A stretch of DNA of 64,000 nucleotides from Cryptomeria japonica (GCF_030272615.1 NC_081406.1:267273692-267337691); one strand, 5' to 3'; positions 21,568 through 33,400 are shown, numbered from the stretch's first letter. The notes: generated by a model not told the origin, from the letters alone. A program made the numbers and translations.

Positions 21568-22734
21568 TCGCTCTGGTCCCTTGGAGAGGGACAGGAGCGA
21601 TTTTGCTCTTATGGGCCTCATTTCACTTCATCACCTTCGAAAATTATATTCAACGGATTCGCAATGCCTCCTTTCATTCAATCATGCCTTGAGATCGGTT
21701 GAAATTTGGTGAGAAAATCATCTACAACAAAAATCGCTCTGGTCCCTTCCTGAGGGACAGGAGCGAACTTAAGCATTTTGGTCCTTTGTTGACGTTTGAT
21801 AATCTTCAATTTGTCTTCAACGGGTTCGATTGACCTCCTTTCTTGCCTTCGAACATAAAATTTGCTTGGTCTTTGTTCAGGACGTACCTTATGAAGAACT
21901 TCGCTCTGGTCCTTCAGTGAGGGACAGGAGCGAATTTGACCCTCTAGGCAAAACTTCATCATTTCATTGTTTTTGATCAAGTCTGGATGTTCTATCATGC
22001 TCATTTCGTCCTTCACCATGCGTTTGATGTCTCGATTCGTCCAAACAAGGTCAGGAATGGCTCAACTAAGCATTTTCGCTCTGGACCCTTGGTGAGGGAC
22101 ACGAGCGATTCGCCTTGGTCCCTTGGAGAGGGACAGGAGCGCATTTCGCTCTGGACCCTTGGAGAAGGACAGGAGCGAAATTTGACTTTTCGCACTCTCG
22201 ATCAGGACAATTTTAATGGAATATAACATTCAAGTTATATTCCATATATACTTTCAGGATGTTTGAGAGTGGTTTCAGACCTCCAGGAGTTATATTGCAA
22301 AATCTAGTTTTTGGAGGTTTTTCAGTTTCTAGACTTAGTCAAATTTCAGGATCAGGACATTCCAGACTTAGCCAAATTTCAGGATCAGGACCTCACTCAA
22401 GCCGGACTTGCTTATCCATGTGATCTCCCCGACAGCACTTCAAGTTATATTCATTTGATAAAATGTACCTCTTTGGACCTTTTCACATCGTCGAGACGCT
22501 AAAATCCTGCAAGGACAAAGCAATATTTGATTTTAAGCTCCGGTCCTTCACTGAGGGACAGGAGCGATTTTTCCCCTGGAGGCATTTCTGTGCTCATGAA
22601 AATCTTCAATTTATATTCAATGGAAAGATCTCGCCTTTCTCCATCACTTCCAATCCGTAATTCATCTTGACCCTGCAGGAAAAGTAAAATATTTGAAAAC
22701 GAGCTCTCGTCCTTCACTGAGGGACAGGAGCGAT
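21568..22734. repeat. 166-bp tandem repeats carrying a conserved 33-nt palindrome
   Basis: Eight copies of TCGCTCTGGTCCCT-n5-AGGGACAGGAGCGA type begin at 21568, 21734, 21901, 22076, 22109, 22146, 22536 and 22702. Several are 166-175 bp apart, and the DNA between copies is loosely related (for example TTCAACGGATTCG / TTCAACGGGTTCG). The palindrome is far better conserved than its flanks. Its arms pair at about 12 of 14 positions. Confidence 0.8.
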
Positions 22735-23181
22735 TTTGCTCCTACAGGCCAAAATAACATGATTTTTCACATTTTAACATTTCACAAGGCGAAAACAAAT
22801 CAATTCCAATGCCCAGGATCAAAAATCAAAAAAGTCAAAATTTGGTCAAAAATATTCAATTGGACAAAAATTCACATTTCATCATCAACACTTAGACAAA
22901 TTTAAGCTCTGCATCAACATTCCAATTGAAAATTAGACCATTCTGGCGAATTCATTGCATTCAAAATTTGCATCCTAGAAAAGGAAGCTCAAAAGCTCTC
23001 AAAACTGACTGGATTTTGGTCCGAAAAGACGGTAATTAGAACCCTAAGGCTTGACCCTAAATCCAGACAACTAACAAACTAACCAAACCCTAAAAAAGCA
23101 AAGCGAAAACGAACAAAACGAGCAAAAAACATGGGTCCCCATTTGCAATGGGGCGATGTGTGAAAACGTCACAACACAACG

Positions 23182-24728
23182 GTTCTCCAAAGATAGTATC
23201 TTGCAATAAAATGGAGAAAATTCTTCGACATGATCAAGGAGAGTGGATCGCTCAATGTATGATCTTGGATAAATCTCAATCCGAAGGTCAAAACATTCAG
23301 AGTGATATACAACCCATCCTTAGAAGACACAAAAAGGTATTCGAAGACATCCCTCCAGGCTTACCACCAAAAAGGGAGTTTGGGCATTCCATTGAATTAG
23401 AAGAAGGAGCAAAACCGGTAATTACCACTCCTGACCGCCACCCACACAAATTCAAAGAAGAGATCGAAAAAACCATAAAGGAATTATTAGAAATGGGACA
23501 TATCCAACCAAGCAGCAGACCTTTTGCCTCTTCAATAGTATTGGTCAAGAAAAAAGATGGGACGATGAGGATGTGCATAGATTACAGAGCCCTGAATAAA
23601 AAGACTATAAAGAACAGATACCCTATCCCAAGAATTGATGAACTTCAAGGGGCAAAATATTTCTCTAAAATCAATCTAAGGTCAGGGTACCATCAGATCA
23701 GAATGAGGAAGGAAGACATCCCCAAGACCGCATTCAGATGTCACTATGGACATTTCGAATTTTTGGTTCTACCATTTGGCCTCACTAACGCACCAGCCAC
23801 CTTTCAGTCATGCATGAATCATACATTCAAACAACAGTTGAGGAAATCTCTTCTAATCTTCTTCGATGATATACTCATTTACAGCAAGACATGGGAAGAA
23901 CATCTCTTGCACATCGAAAAGGTATTAAATATTCTTGAAACTGAATCCTTATATGCTAAAGCCTCCAAGTGTGAATTTGGGATGAAAGAAATCATATACC
24001 TAGGACACAAAATTAGTGAGGTAGGAGTAAGTGTGGATGAGGAAAAAATCAAAGCCATCAAGGAATGGCCCATCCCTAGAACCTTAACACAATTAAGAGG
24101 GTTTGTGGGACTATGTAGCTACTATAGACGCTTTGTAAAGGGGTTCTCCAAAATAGCAGCACCCCTCACCGACCTAACAAAGAAAGGAGCCTTCACATGG
24201 AATGACCAGGCCCAACAAGCCTTCGAACAACTTAAAATAACCATGAGCTCATGTCCCATATTGGCCATTCCCAACTTCTCTATACCTTTTGAACTACAAT
24301 GTGATGCATCTGGGGAGGGAATTGGGGCAGTCCTCATGCAAAAGAAACACCCCCTAGCTTTTGAGAGTCGTAAACTCACCGAAGCAGAGAAACACTACTC
24401 TATCTATGACAAAGAGATGCTAGCCATAATGCACGCCTTAGCCAAATTTCGTCAATACCTTGTCTGTGGAAAGTTCAATGTGAAAACCGATCATAACAGT
24501 CTACACTTCTTCTTGAGCCAAAGAGACCTCAATGATAGGCAACAAAAATGGGTGAGCAAAATACAAACCTATGACTTCGATATAGAATATGTGAAAGGGG
24601 TGAATAACAAAGCAGCAAATGTATTATCCCGCAGAGCTTACCTCAATGCCCTTACCAGCATCTCAAGGGACTGGAGGGAAGAAATCCTTAATGAATACAA
24701 CCAAGATCACAAACAAGGGGAATCTTAG
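23182..24728 (+). pseudogene. reverse transcriptase and RNase H of element 2
   Basis: It continues the gag-pro frame. RT landmarks are [53 protein letters not shown] and the active site FFDDILIYS (near 23856-23882), so both catalytic Asp are present. RNase H follows with LQCDASGEGIGAVLM, YSIYDKEMLAIMHALAKF and KTDHNSLHFF. A one-base shift near 24716-24722, in a G-rich stretch, ends the frame at TAG 24726-24728. RT and RNase H would copy the element RNA into cDNA in the particle. Confidence 0.9.
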
Positions 24729-26076
24729 GGGGAAACCTACCCAATGAAGACTTTCAAGTTAAGGGAGGCCTCATATTGTATAAGGGAAGGGTATACTTGA
24801 CCCCTCAAACCAAGTTCAAAAACAAGCTCCTAAAAGAATTCCATGATAACCCCTTGGCGGGACACCAAGGATATTATAAAACTTATAAACACATCAGGGA
24901 AAAATATGCATGGAAAGACCAGAAGAGAGACATCCAGAAATATGTACAAGAGTGCCTAACATGTCAACGCAATAAAACAGAACTCACTCACCCAGCAGGA
25001 CTACTTCAACCATTACCTATCCCCAAACAGAAGTGGGAGAGCATCTTGATGGACTTCATAACAGGATTGCCAAGGACACAAGGTAAAGATAGCATCTTTG
25101 TGGTAGTAGATAGACTCACAAAATATGCCCATTTCTTTGTGGTCTCCACCGAATACAAAGCCCACCAAATAGCTGATTTATTCTTCAAAGAGATTTTTAG
25201 ACTCCATGGACTTCCCCTGAATATTGTCAGTGATAGAGATAGCAAGTTTATCAGTCAATTCTGGCAGAAACTCTTCAGAATGGCAGGAACGATTTTGACC
25301 CCTAGTACCAGTTACCACCCTCAAACTGATAGGCAAACTGAAATAGTGAACAAATGGATAGAGGGCTACCTAAGGAATTATGTTGCAGGGCAACAGACCG
25401 CCTGGATCAAGTGGTTACACCTAGGAGAACATTGCTACAACACAACACACATGTCAATCGGGATGAGCCCTTTCCAAGCCTTGTACGGCTCTGAGGCCAC
25501 AAGTTTTGGAGAAATAATAAACCAAGAAAGCAAAGTACCAAAAGCACAAGATTTCGTTCAACAAAGTAAGGATATCATGAAGACCTGGAAAGAGAATTTA
25601 CAGCAAGCCCAAAATCAACAAAAGATCTATGCAGACAAGAAGCGTACAGAAAGGACTTTTGAGGTCGGAGACTTAATGTTTTTAAGGCTGCAACCATATA
25701 AGCAATCCTCCCTCAAGAAGAATGGGGCTCAAAAATTGAAACCACGGTTCTACGGACCCTATAAGGTACTTAGAAGGGTTGGAGAAGTAGCTTATGAAAT
25801 AGAACTTCCCAAAGACAGTAAAATACATAGTGTATTCCACGTCTCCCGACTCAAAAAGGTTCTCGAGCAACACTTGGCTCCTTGTAGTGAACTACCGCCC
25901 CTAGATGACTAAGGGAAACTCACCTTGTACCCCGAGATCATTCTAGATACATGGCAGAAAGAGCTCAGGAACAGAACCATTACCGAACACCTGATTAAAT
26001 GGAACAATCTCCCAAATGAGGATGCTACTTAGGAAAAGGAGGAAGACCTAAAGATGCTTCAGAACAAGCAAAATTG
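24729..26076 (+). pseudogene. integrase and decayed chromodomain of element 2
   Basis: In the frame shifted by one base, the integrase has the HHCC region (HQGYYKTYKHIREKYAW, then CLTCQRNK) and the catalytic core SILMDFITGLP, VSDRDSKF and TSYHPQTDRQTE, with D, D and E all present. The linker Gly is replaced by Arg (TDRQTE, where TDGQTE is usual). GPF/Y follows as RFYGPYKVLRRVGEVAYEIE. The frame stops at TAA 25910-25912; a closely related copy at 47973 has GAA there. The chromodomain continues (LIKWNNLPNEDAT) to a TAG near 26030 that replaces the expected Trp codon. Confidence 0.88.
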
Positions 26077-26077
26077 A

Positions 26078-26088
26078 GACGGAGGGAC
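26078..26088 (+). promoter_or_regulatory. polypurine tract of element 2
   Basis: GACGGAGGGAC lies directly upstream of the 3' LTR start at 26089 and would prime plus-strand cDNA synthesis. Confidence 0.85.
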
Positions 26089-27594
26089 TGTGATAACCCC
26101 GCGTTAGCACCTGATGTAAAGTATGGATCAAGTAAATAAGATTATTGTAAATAGAGGAAATACATTTAATATAAGTATTATATTATAGAGGAAATACATT
26201 ATTTAAAATGTCAATGTTCAATATACACATATAATAAAAGAAGTATTATATTATTATTTTAAATGAGGGAAGTATTATATTATTATTTTAAATATATATA
26301 ACAATGAAGGAAGTATTATATTTAATATATATTAAAAAGAGCAAACCTTGATATATTATTATATATTTAAAACTAAAAGGCAAACACTAATAAACCACCC
26401 CCCGATTCCCCCGCACCAAGAGGTGCGACGGTAATCAATTACCACCGCAACCCTTGGTGCGGAAGGAGGTCATGAAGGGTCACAGCCCTTCACGGGGCTC
26501 TAAAAGGAAGCAGCCACCGCAAGGGAAGAAGGGAGCAAGACAGGGAGAGCAATCAAGAGCAAACCTTCGCGGACAACAAGTAAGAGGTAAGGTAGGATAT
26601 AATAGGATTAATTAGTATATTAGTGCAGATTAATATATTAATATATATTTCACTGAGCATTAATTAAGTGTGATAACTAATATAAGTTAACATTAACTAA
26701 TGTATGTTTCATTAAGCATTAAATTAAATATGATAATTAAGATGTTAATATTAAGTAATGTATATTTCATTGAACATTGGTAAGAATATCTAAAGGTTAA
26801 AACATATGTGCATTAAGGAAGGCAATTAATTAATATACTAATCTGCACATAGGGAATGATTAAGGAATAAAGATGTTATCAAGGAAGGTGTAATGCATAT
26901 GTCAACAATGGTAGGATACATTTAATATGTATATATGTTAAAGAACACATTAGGAATACATGTTAACATAAAATGAAGATTAGGAAATAAAATAGGACTA
27001 AATCATCAAATGCATTATAAATACAAATGTATACCCATGTTGGAGGCTATAGGGAGGAAACTCCATTAGTCTAAGGAAGGGATTATGAAATCCCTAGGGC
27101 AGTATATATACTGATTATTAATATGCATATGTAGGGCTTGGTTGATTAAGTTCAACCAAGAGGAGTTGGATCTGGCCGGTCCACTCCGAGGACTTGGGTG
27201 ATGGGATGCATCACCCAAGGCAAGGAATGACACATGGATTTCCTTGGAGGGCTTGGGCGTAAGAGGTTACACCCAAGACAAGAATCGAGATAACCTTCGA
27301 TTTCCTGGAGGGCTCGGATGTAAGGAATTACATTCAAGACAGGGGTCGAATTCACCTTCGACTTCGTGGAGGGCTTGGAACCAAGATGGGTTCCAAGAAG
27401 TCGAGCTTCACGGCTGCCTAAGGACATACTTTGTATGGCATTCGTATCCTTTTTATTACATTAAAATTATGATTATGTTAATTAAGTGTTTTAAATTTCG
27501 ATTGCAATTTAGATTAAATATATATATAAATGTCTATTGTATTCTTACAGTCTGTTTTGCAGGATAGTGATCCCTACCTAGTAGGGACATTACA
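26089..27594 (+). repeat. 3' LTR of element 2
   Basis: TGTGATAACCCC to GGGACATTACA, followed by the duplicated GCCCA. The TATA box is at 27016-27023 and the hairpin array at 27137-27397. About 30 substitutions separate it from the 5' LTR. Confidence 0.95.
27137..27397 (+). repeat. five-hairpin array (3' LTR copy)
   Basis: This is the counterpart of 17229-17489, with hairpins starting at 27137, 27193, 27252, 27313 and 27374. The fourth left arm is CTCGGATGTAA here, so it pairs less well with TTACATTCAAG than the 5' copy does. The other four are unchanged. Confidence 0.85.
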
Positions 27595-27860
27595 GCCCAC
27601 CCTCTGTGCATCCCAACATCTTAATCATAAGCACAATCCATCGAAGATTGCACCGGCTTTGTGTAGTTGTCCCCAGTGTGGCGAAGCAAGGTTTGGTTTC
27701 TCGAGAGCACCCAATTGATACCGTTTCTGGAATTCATTGGAGTAGATTAGCCTTCTTAACCCTATCCCTTCCCCCCTTTTTTTGAAAGTATAAATCCTCG
27801 AAAATCTCAAACAAAAAAAAAAAGAAGAGCCTAAAATTGCTAAATCCATTTAAGTCCAGC
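27595..27860 (+). mobile_element. LTR module, right half, after the nested chromovirus
   Basis: Starting at the second GCCCA, the text AGATTGCACCGGCTTTGTGT and GGCGAAGCAAGGTTTGGTTT matches 2101-2160 (AGATTGCACCGGTTCTTGCG, GGCGAAGCAGAGCTTGGTTT). It therefore completes the module interrupted at 16185. The right end of the LTR could not be fixed. Confidence 0.55.
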
Positions 27861-28715
27861 AGTTCAAGATACTTGTTAAAAGTAAGTCCCCCTTGAGATT
27901 TTCAGCATACACTACCCAAGAAGCTATTTCACTAAAGTCGCTTGTTCGCACATATAGACCTTGGAATCAGTATTGATTTTTCAGGAAAGGATAGAATGCC
28001 TTCAGGTACCCTATCCTAATGTTTGGTGGATGATAAAACAGACACCAACACTACCCAACTCCTGACTTGTGGTATGAGTCATATGATATCTGTAACTCCT
28101 AAAATTTGACACTCTAGCCCCCTTCACTATTCATCTCCACCAAACTCCATACACAATTGAACCACCATTAATGCTCAAATGGATGTCACATTTTCCAAAA
28201 GGTTTTTTGTAGGCATCAAAGTATCAATTAATAATGGAGACATAGTTCCACATGTACACCTATTTGTGCAAAACATATATAACATCAACTGCAATTAAAG
28301 AGGTAGTTAGGGTTTCAAACCCTATGAGACCCCATTCCATTAATGTGGAGGACGGTTGTAGTTTGCAAAGGACATTCCTCCATACCTTCCAAGTACAACT
28401 AGCTACACATGTACATGATTTTATATACATTTCAAAGGAAAAAGGTGTCAGGTAAGTACAAGCTTTCTAGTTGTCTACCAATGATGGGATTGAAGTCATT
28501 GTTGCAAATTTCAACATCTTTCTAGTGTATAATAGGCCAAAAGACAAGATATCGATTATCACAAATTCAAAACCCCAATTGGAAAACTTGTTGTGAGACC
28601 TTGTGTTCAAGCATCTAAATCTAAGGACAAAAATGCAAAAATCTTGGAGGTTGAACAAGCAATTTCACCCAGAGGTCGTATTGTAAATCTAGGTTATCAT
28701 TATTTCCTAAGTCAC
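27861..28715. other. no recognisable feature
   Basis: Ordinary non-coding sequence. Short open frames (for example 28252-28455) have no family motif. Confidence 0.4.
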
Positions 28716-29040
28716 AATGTTCGAACTTGAATTCATGTTTAGCAGCAATAAAATTCTGAAGAAGTTCGGCAAGGTAAAAAAGCTGAAAAAAATAAAACAA
28801 TATAATGTAAAATTTGAATACATTATAATAAATTTTAAAATATTGTAATTGAAATATGTTTAAACATTTAATTTATATTGTGTTTGAATTTGAATTCATG
28901 TTTGGCAGCAATAAAATTCTGAGGAAGTTCGGCAAGGTAAAAAAGCTGAAAAAAATAAAACAATATAATGTAAAATTTGAATACATTATAATAAATTTTA
29001 AAATATTGTAATTGAAATATGTTTAAACATTTAATTTAAA
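28716..29040. repeat. tandem duplication with 163-bp period
   Basis: GAATTCATG at 28729 and 28892 starts two nearly identical copies running through AGCAATAAAATTCTGA, GTTCGGCAAGGTAAAAAAGC and GTTTAAACATTTAATTTA. Only a few bases differ, so the duplication is recent. It lies at the head of a very AT-rich tract reaching about 29310. Confidence 0.85.
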
Positions 29041-29644
29041 TATTAAAATATAAATTAAATATTTATTAAAAGTAATATATTGAATAATAAATGTATTATA
29101 ATTAAAAACATAATTTTGATATTTTATTTAAATTTAAATATTTTCAATATATTAAAAATTATCTGTTAAATAATAAATGTATTATAATTAAAAATCTAAT
29201 TGAAATATTTCAAAATATTAAAATTTTAATTTTGAATAAAAAATAAAATTAAAAAACAAATCATTAAACAAACAAAATATAAACATATTAAACTTCTAAA
29301 ATAAAAACAAAACCTAAAGCTGTCGTGGAGATATCTCAGGCACTCAAGGGTGCACGGGTGGAAAAGCAAGCTTGCGACAAGTCAATTGGAGAAGTATCCA
29401 CGATAGAGAAATGGGTCATTGACTGACTAGTATTGGAGTCCCAAGAGAGGGAATCAAACACGTCTACCAGAAGTCAACCCATCAGCCACTCTCGAACTCG
29501 CCTAAATTGTCCACTTTTGCTGGAGTCAAACCATTGGCCAAAGAATCCAACACATCCTGCGAAGATTAAACATGGAAGGACCTTAGCTCTATCGACACAA
29601 CTTGAATTTTTTGGCAAAAAACAAGTTTTTATGTTTTCTTTTAA
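29041..29644. other. AT-rich tract, then unassigned sequence
   Basis: 29041-29310 is almost only A and T, with repeated AATAAATGTATTATAATTAAAAA at about 29086 and 29174. The remainder has no recognisable feature. Confidence 0.4.
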
Positions 29645-29685
29645 GTTCGCCGGATTTCAAACTTGATGGCCGAAATTCGGCGAAC
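29645..29685. repeat. inverted repeat GTTCGCCGGATTT / AAATTCGGCGAAC
   Basis: Arms at 29645-29657 and 29673-29685 match at 12 of 13 positions around a 15-base spacer. The GC-rich, CpG-containing stem stands out from its AT-rich surroundings. Confidence 0.6.
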
Positions 29686-30024
29686 ACTATGACTATGATT
29701 ATTTCCATGAAAAATCATGAAGACATTTTAAGTTATTGTTTTTATTGTATAATTCATGGCTAAATCTGATTTTTGCTAGGCATGATAAAGTATATTTAAA
29801 GCTGCAATTTTATCCTTAAGGGTGAAGCCCACCTACAATATTAAGGTTTGATTTTTTTACATTAATATGAGGGAAAAAATTTGGGTTTGTAAGAAAAGAG
29901 TGAAAAGTTATAAACCCAAGATCTATTTTCCCTAAATTATAAAAATGAAAGCACATAATTTAAATCTATGGTTTTATAAGGTTTTTGTTAAATATTTAAA
30001 CTCGAAATCCATCCATTCAAGATA

Positions 30025-31150
30025 GAATATATCAGCATGGTGACCGTTAGCCTATTCAACGGGTTCCTATAGACTAATGAGTTAGGGTTAGGGACTCATG
30101 GTGACAAGATCCAGCTTATTTGGCAATGACAAATATTGTATTGACCTCGGTTGAGATTTGCATAATGCCCTTTTTCTGGAGTGAATTCGGCTATTCTGTC
30201 CATACTATTTTTAGTAAGTGTTAGGCTACACACCAATTTGGCTTGTTGGCAGATTGCTATTTTGGTATGTCAGTTAGAGCAGGTGCTTTTGGCAAATATT
30301 AAATATAGTGACTTTTGGGGGTTGGGCACCAACACTGGGGAGACATAAGATGTTTAAAATTAAATTAAAAATTGAAATCTAAAAGAAGGCGTAGCTTTTG
30401 GGGAGGCTATTTATTTGAGTTTGAGCTCATTTTCTCATATGCTTGAATTGATATTTTGCAAACAGATTTGGCTGGTTGAACTTATTCATCTTGCGGCTTT
30501 GTGAGGACAAAAACCCTTGCAAGGAACATCCTCTACGTTAGTGAAAGATCTGATCTGGACAATTCATTGGTGATTTCACTCAAGAATCACATTTGGACTT
30601 CACAATTGATTGAAAACTTCAGTTTAATGCACAAAGATTAAGAGCAGATTTAAGGAAAATTGTTTGAAGAATATTGGAAGAGTTTTTAGCAGGTTTCGGA
30701 GCAAATTATGCCTCGCTTTGCTGGCCATACTCTTTCCATAGCTGGTCATACATGCAAGAGGCTGGACGAGGGGTTTGAAGGCATTGGCAGCTAGGGTTTG
30801 TGGGAGATTTCTTATTGTTTAGAGGCGTCCAACCTTGCATTCATAGAAGATAATCAAATTGTGACCATTGGAAACCTTCACAGACCGTAGCATCCAGACC
30901 TAAGGCATCCAGTTTTCTGGTCTTGGGTGCAAAATCAGCGTTGTGTAACTCAGATTTTTTGGGTATGTTTTATAACTCATTGTAATGTGTTTTCATCATC
31001 TAGGAATTTAAAGATTTGAAGAAGTATTGTAATTTCAGTTTTGGAAATAAATCTAAAATATCACTGGTTGTGGGGTTTTCCTGAATATTGTGATTTTGTA
31101 AGTTATTTCATTCTCTATATTGCTGCAAGTGTGATTGTTACAAAATAAAC
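30025..31150 (+). mobile_element. LTR remnant related to the element 1 LTR
   Basis: It shares the ordered landmarks CGTTAGCCTATTC, CTAATGAGTTAGGGTTA, GGAGTGAATTCGG, GGCTTTGTGAGGA and GTGAAAGATCTGA with 7452-8328, then continues past where that copy is lost in the gap. The terminal bases are not recognisable, so start and end are approximate. Confidence 0.6.
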
Positions 31151-31686
31151 CCTTTTAGTGTCTCCGTCTATTTCTCTATAACAACTCAAATAGAAATTGC
31201 ATTATTGGGTTAGATGCTAGGTGTATATTCTTAGGATTTAAATCCTCTTCTAGGTTTTCCTCTGATTAATGTAGCTCATTTGCATCCATGTCAACTAGGG
31301 CTGCAATCGGATTGCTTAGAGATACTAACTCTTTGTTATTCTCACTTGCTTTGGTTCTTCAGGAGTATGCCCTTGAAATTTTGTTTCTTGCAGTGCTTTT
31401 CTCAAGTGTATCATAAGTGGAAGGTTGTGTGATCTCCTCTAGTATTGCTTTTATTAATGTTTGTTTCCCCTGGTATTTTAAAGGTGGCATTCTGACTGAG
31501 CGAGAAACGCTTGTCAAATTAGCTGTCTGCATGGAACTTTTGACATCTGAATAGGATGTTCTTCTAGTGAATAAGTTGCTTCCATTGAAATCTTCCTAGA
31601 AGTGGCTTGTCCAAGTCTATATTGATGCAGAATTGGGCATAGTTTAGCAACCCTAGATTTTTGGTGAATTCAGAAGCAATAATGTA
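31151..31686. other. no recognisable feature
   Basis: Non-coding sequence between two LTR remnants, with no motif or long frame. Confidence 0.4.
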
Positions 31687-31691
31687 TTCTC

Positions 31692-32541
31692 TGTTGATAT
31701 TAATTAGGGAAGGGCGGATTCATATTGCCTTGGGCAACATTGGAATCCGCCCAAATAAGGTCCGGCCCCTCTTCCCTCCTACGTGGCCCTATTCCCCACG
31801 CTATAGCAAATAAACCTCAGCACACTATCCAATAGGGCCGACCCTATTAACAAGACAGATAAAAGGAAATAATTAAAAGGTTAATTATTTAAAGGCCGAC
31901 CTAGTTAAGGAAGTCTCTCCATATAAATAAGAGATCAAGATTTATTTGTTAGACAATCAAGTCAATCAAGCTCCTTCATCCTTATGCGAAATTTGCCTAA
32001 GTGCGAACTTCAGTCACCTGCAGCTACAGCAACCTTCACCTATCATTAGGAGGTGCGAAATCCATTTTTTGAGGTGTTGGCAAATTCAGTAAATGCACAG
32101 CGAACTGATTGGAGATCTGCTATTCATACACACACAGCAAGGACTACCATTTATGTATACCAAGCGAACTGCATAAAGGACTGCTATCTAGGTCATACAC
32201 AGCGAATTCCTTGGAGGCCTAAAATCTTGGGTACTGGAGCAGCAGCATCTATCCTTCATATGACAGCAAGTGATTGTTGAAGGCTGTCACCTCATACCTC
32301 TTGTGACAGCAACATCTGAACCTGCAAATACATGAGATAAGTGTTGTAATGATTACATAACTATAATCCATAATCAGATCTAAGGATCTTTTCTGGCTGA
32401 GTTTTTCCTCCTAGGAGGTTTTCCCAGGGTACCTGTGTCTTGCTATTAATTTGTTTATTTCTATGTTGTCATTTTCTTTCAATTAAACAATCTAAATCTA
32501 AATTTCTAAGTTATGTCAATCTGAAAGTGTTAAAATTAACA
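31692..32541 (+). mobile_element. solo LTR, Ty1/copia-like, with target duplication TTCTC
   Basis: TGTTGATATT...AAATTAACA is 850 bp, flanked by TTCTC at 31687-31691 and 32542-32546. A TATA box ATATAAATAA is at 31921-31930. The block GAGTTTTTCCTCCTAGGAGG and TTTTCCCAGGGTA (32400-32433) also occurs, in reverse, in the solo LTR at 35628-36406. GGGCGGATTC (31712-31721) and GAATCCGCCC (31743-31752) form a perfect stem close to the left end. Assignment to copia is by general LTR style, since no coding part remains. Confidence 0.85.
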
Positions 32542-32546
32542 TTCTC

Positions 32547-33400
32547 TGATGGCAGATCTTAATCTTTCTAGACATGCTTCATGCCACTATTCACTTGTGA
32601 GAAGATGTGTTAAATATACATTAGTACCACACTTGAGAGATCTTCCTCGGGATTAAAGATGGGCCAAATGCTTCATAAAGAGACCATATTTTTTCATAAA
32701 CCAAACTGCTGGAAAGTTACATGTCTCTTTCTTGTTTATAACTGAATATTGCCATGAAGTATCCCTTGGGCATCATCAGAATAATAACTGAAAAAGCACA
32801 GTTCCAGTTTTGTTTGATCCAATTACATATATGGTACATTGTCTAAGGTAGGTGCCCGTGAATCTGTAAATTAGTGCCTTGTGTTTGAGCAACCACAGTG
32901 TATGTTCCATTTCATCTACAAAGAACAAAATTTTAGGGGGTTCAGGCATCTTCAAGTTACATCTAATTTCCTTTTTAGCCAAAAACTTGGGCTTGAGATG
33001 GTATGGCATGTGTATGTAATTGAAGACAACCATGTAACCCTTCCTTATTTTGATGTTCTAAATCATCTGAGAGTTCAAATCTGAAGTGATGGAGGGGTCA
33101 CAAGGACGCGGGCATGGAAGCAGAGGAAACTATGGCCTCCTATATGGGTAATGGAAGAACTTATCAATCCTTTGAGTAGGAAGAAATCAACAGGTGATAG
33201 GGAATATGCAGGCGCAAGAGTGAATAGCAGGTGCATGCCCATTTAACATTGTGATTAAAAGCTATACCCAGCACTTTTTTGTTTTTTAGTAACTACAGTT
33301 TGCAATATATAATACTATTATATAATTTCTATTATTTGGGGATTCTTCTAAATGCGTGTCCATGAATTAAAATTTCCTTTATAGCTTTCTATTCATGTAC
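32547..33400. other. no recognisable feature
   Basis: No coding domain or repeat boundary seen. Open frames at 32776-33084 are short and featureless. Confidence 0.4.

Larger units (their letters stand above)
19318..23176 (-). mobile_element. 3.86-kb solo LTR nested in element 2
   Basis: The insert begins TGTTGACGTG and ends CGTCACAACA, with a 5-bp duplication CAACG on both sides (19313-19317, 23177-23181). The LTR head with the CCCCATTTGCAATGGGG palindrome is at the right end, so it points to the minus strand. Insert plus one duplication is 3,864 bp, divisible by three, and the host frame picks up exactly where it left off. Internally it has an array of eight 33-nt palindromic motifs and two minus-strand TATA boxes. 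No second LTR, PBS or coding domain is seen. Confidence 0.85.
16186..27594 (+). mobile_element. Ty3/gypsy chromovirus (element 2), with nested solo LTR
   Basis: The element has LTRs of 1501 and 1506 bp, a Met-tRNA PBS, a single gag-pro-pol frame, a purine tract, and a 5-bp duplication GCCCA on both sides. Without the nested insert it is about 7.5 kb, a normal size for the group. Comparing the LTRs by eye gives about 30 substitutions plus a few indels, near 2%, so it is much younger than its surroundings. The polymerase carries one frameshift and two later stops besides the nested insertion, so the copy is not autonomous. Confidence 0.95.

Noticed and set aside
21568-22734. Regular palindromic repeats resembling a CRISPR array
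   Set aside because: Spacers are homologous to each other, lengths are far too long, no cas genes are present, and the context is a plant LTR.
23035-23100. ACCCTAA-type words as interstitial telomere repeats
   Set aside because: Only scattered single copies (GAACCCTAAGG, GACCCTAAATCC, AAACCCTAAAAA), not a tandem plant telomere array.
27640-27720. Protein-coding start at the right flank of element 2
   Set aside because: The text aligns with the LTR module at 2101-2160, so it is LTR sequence.
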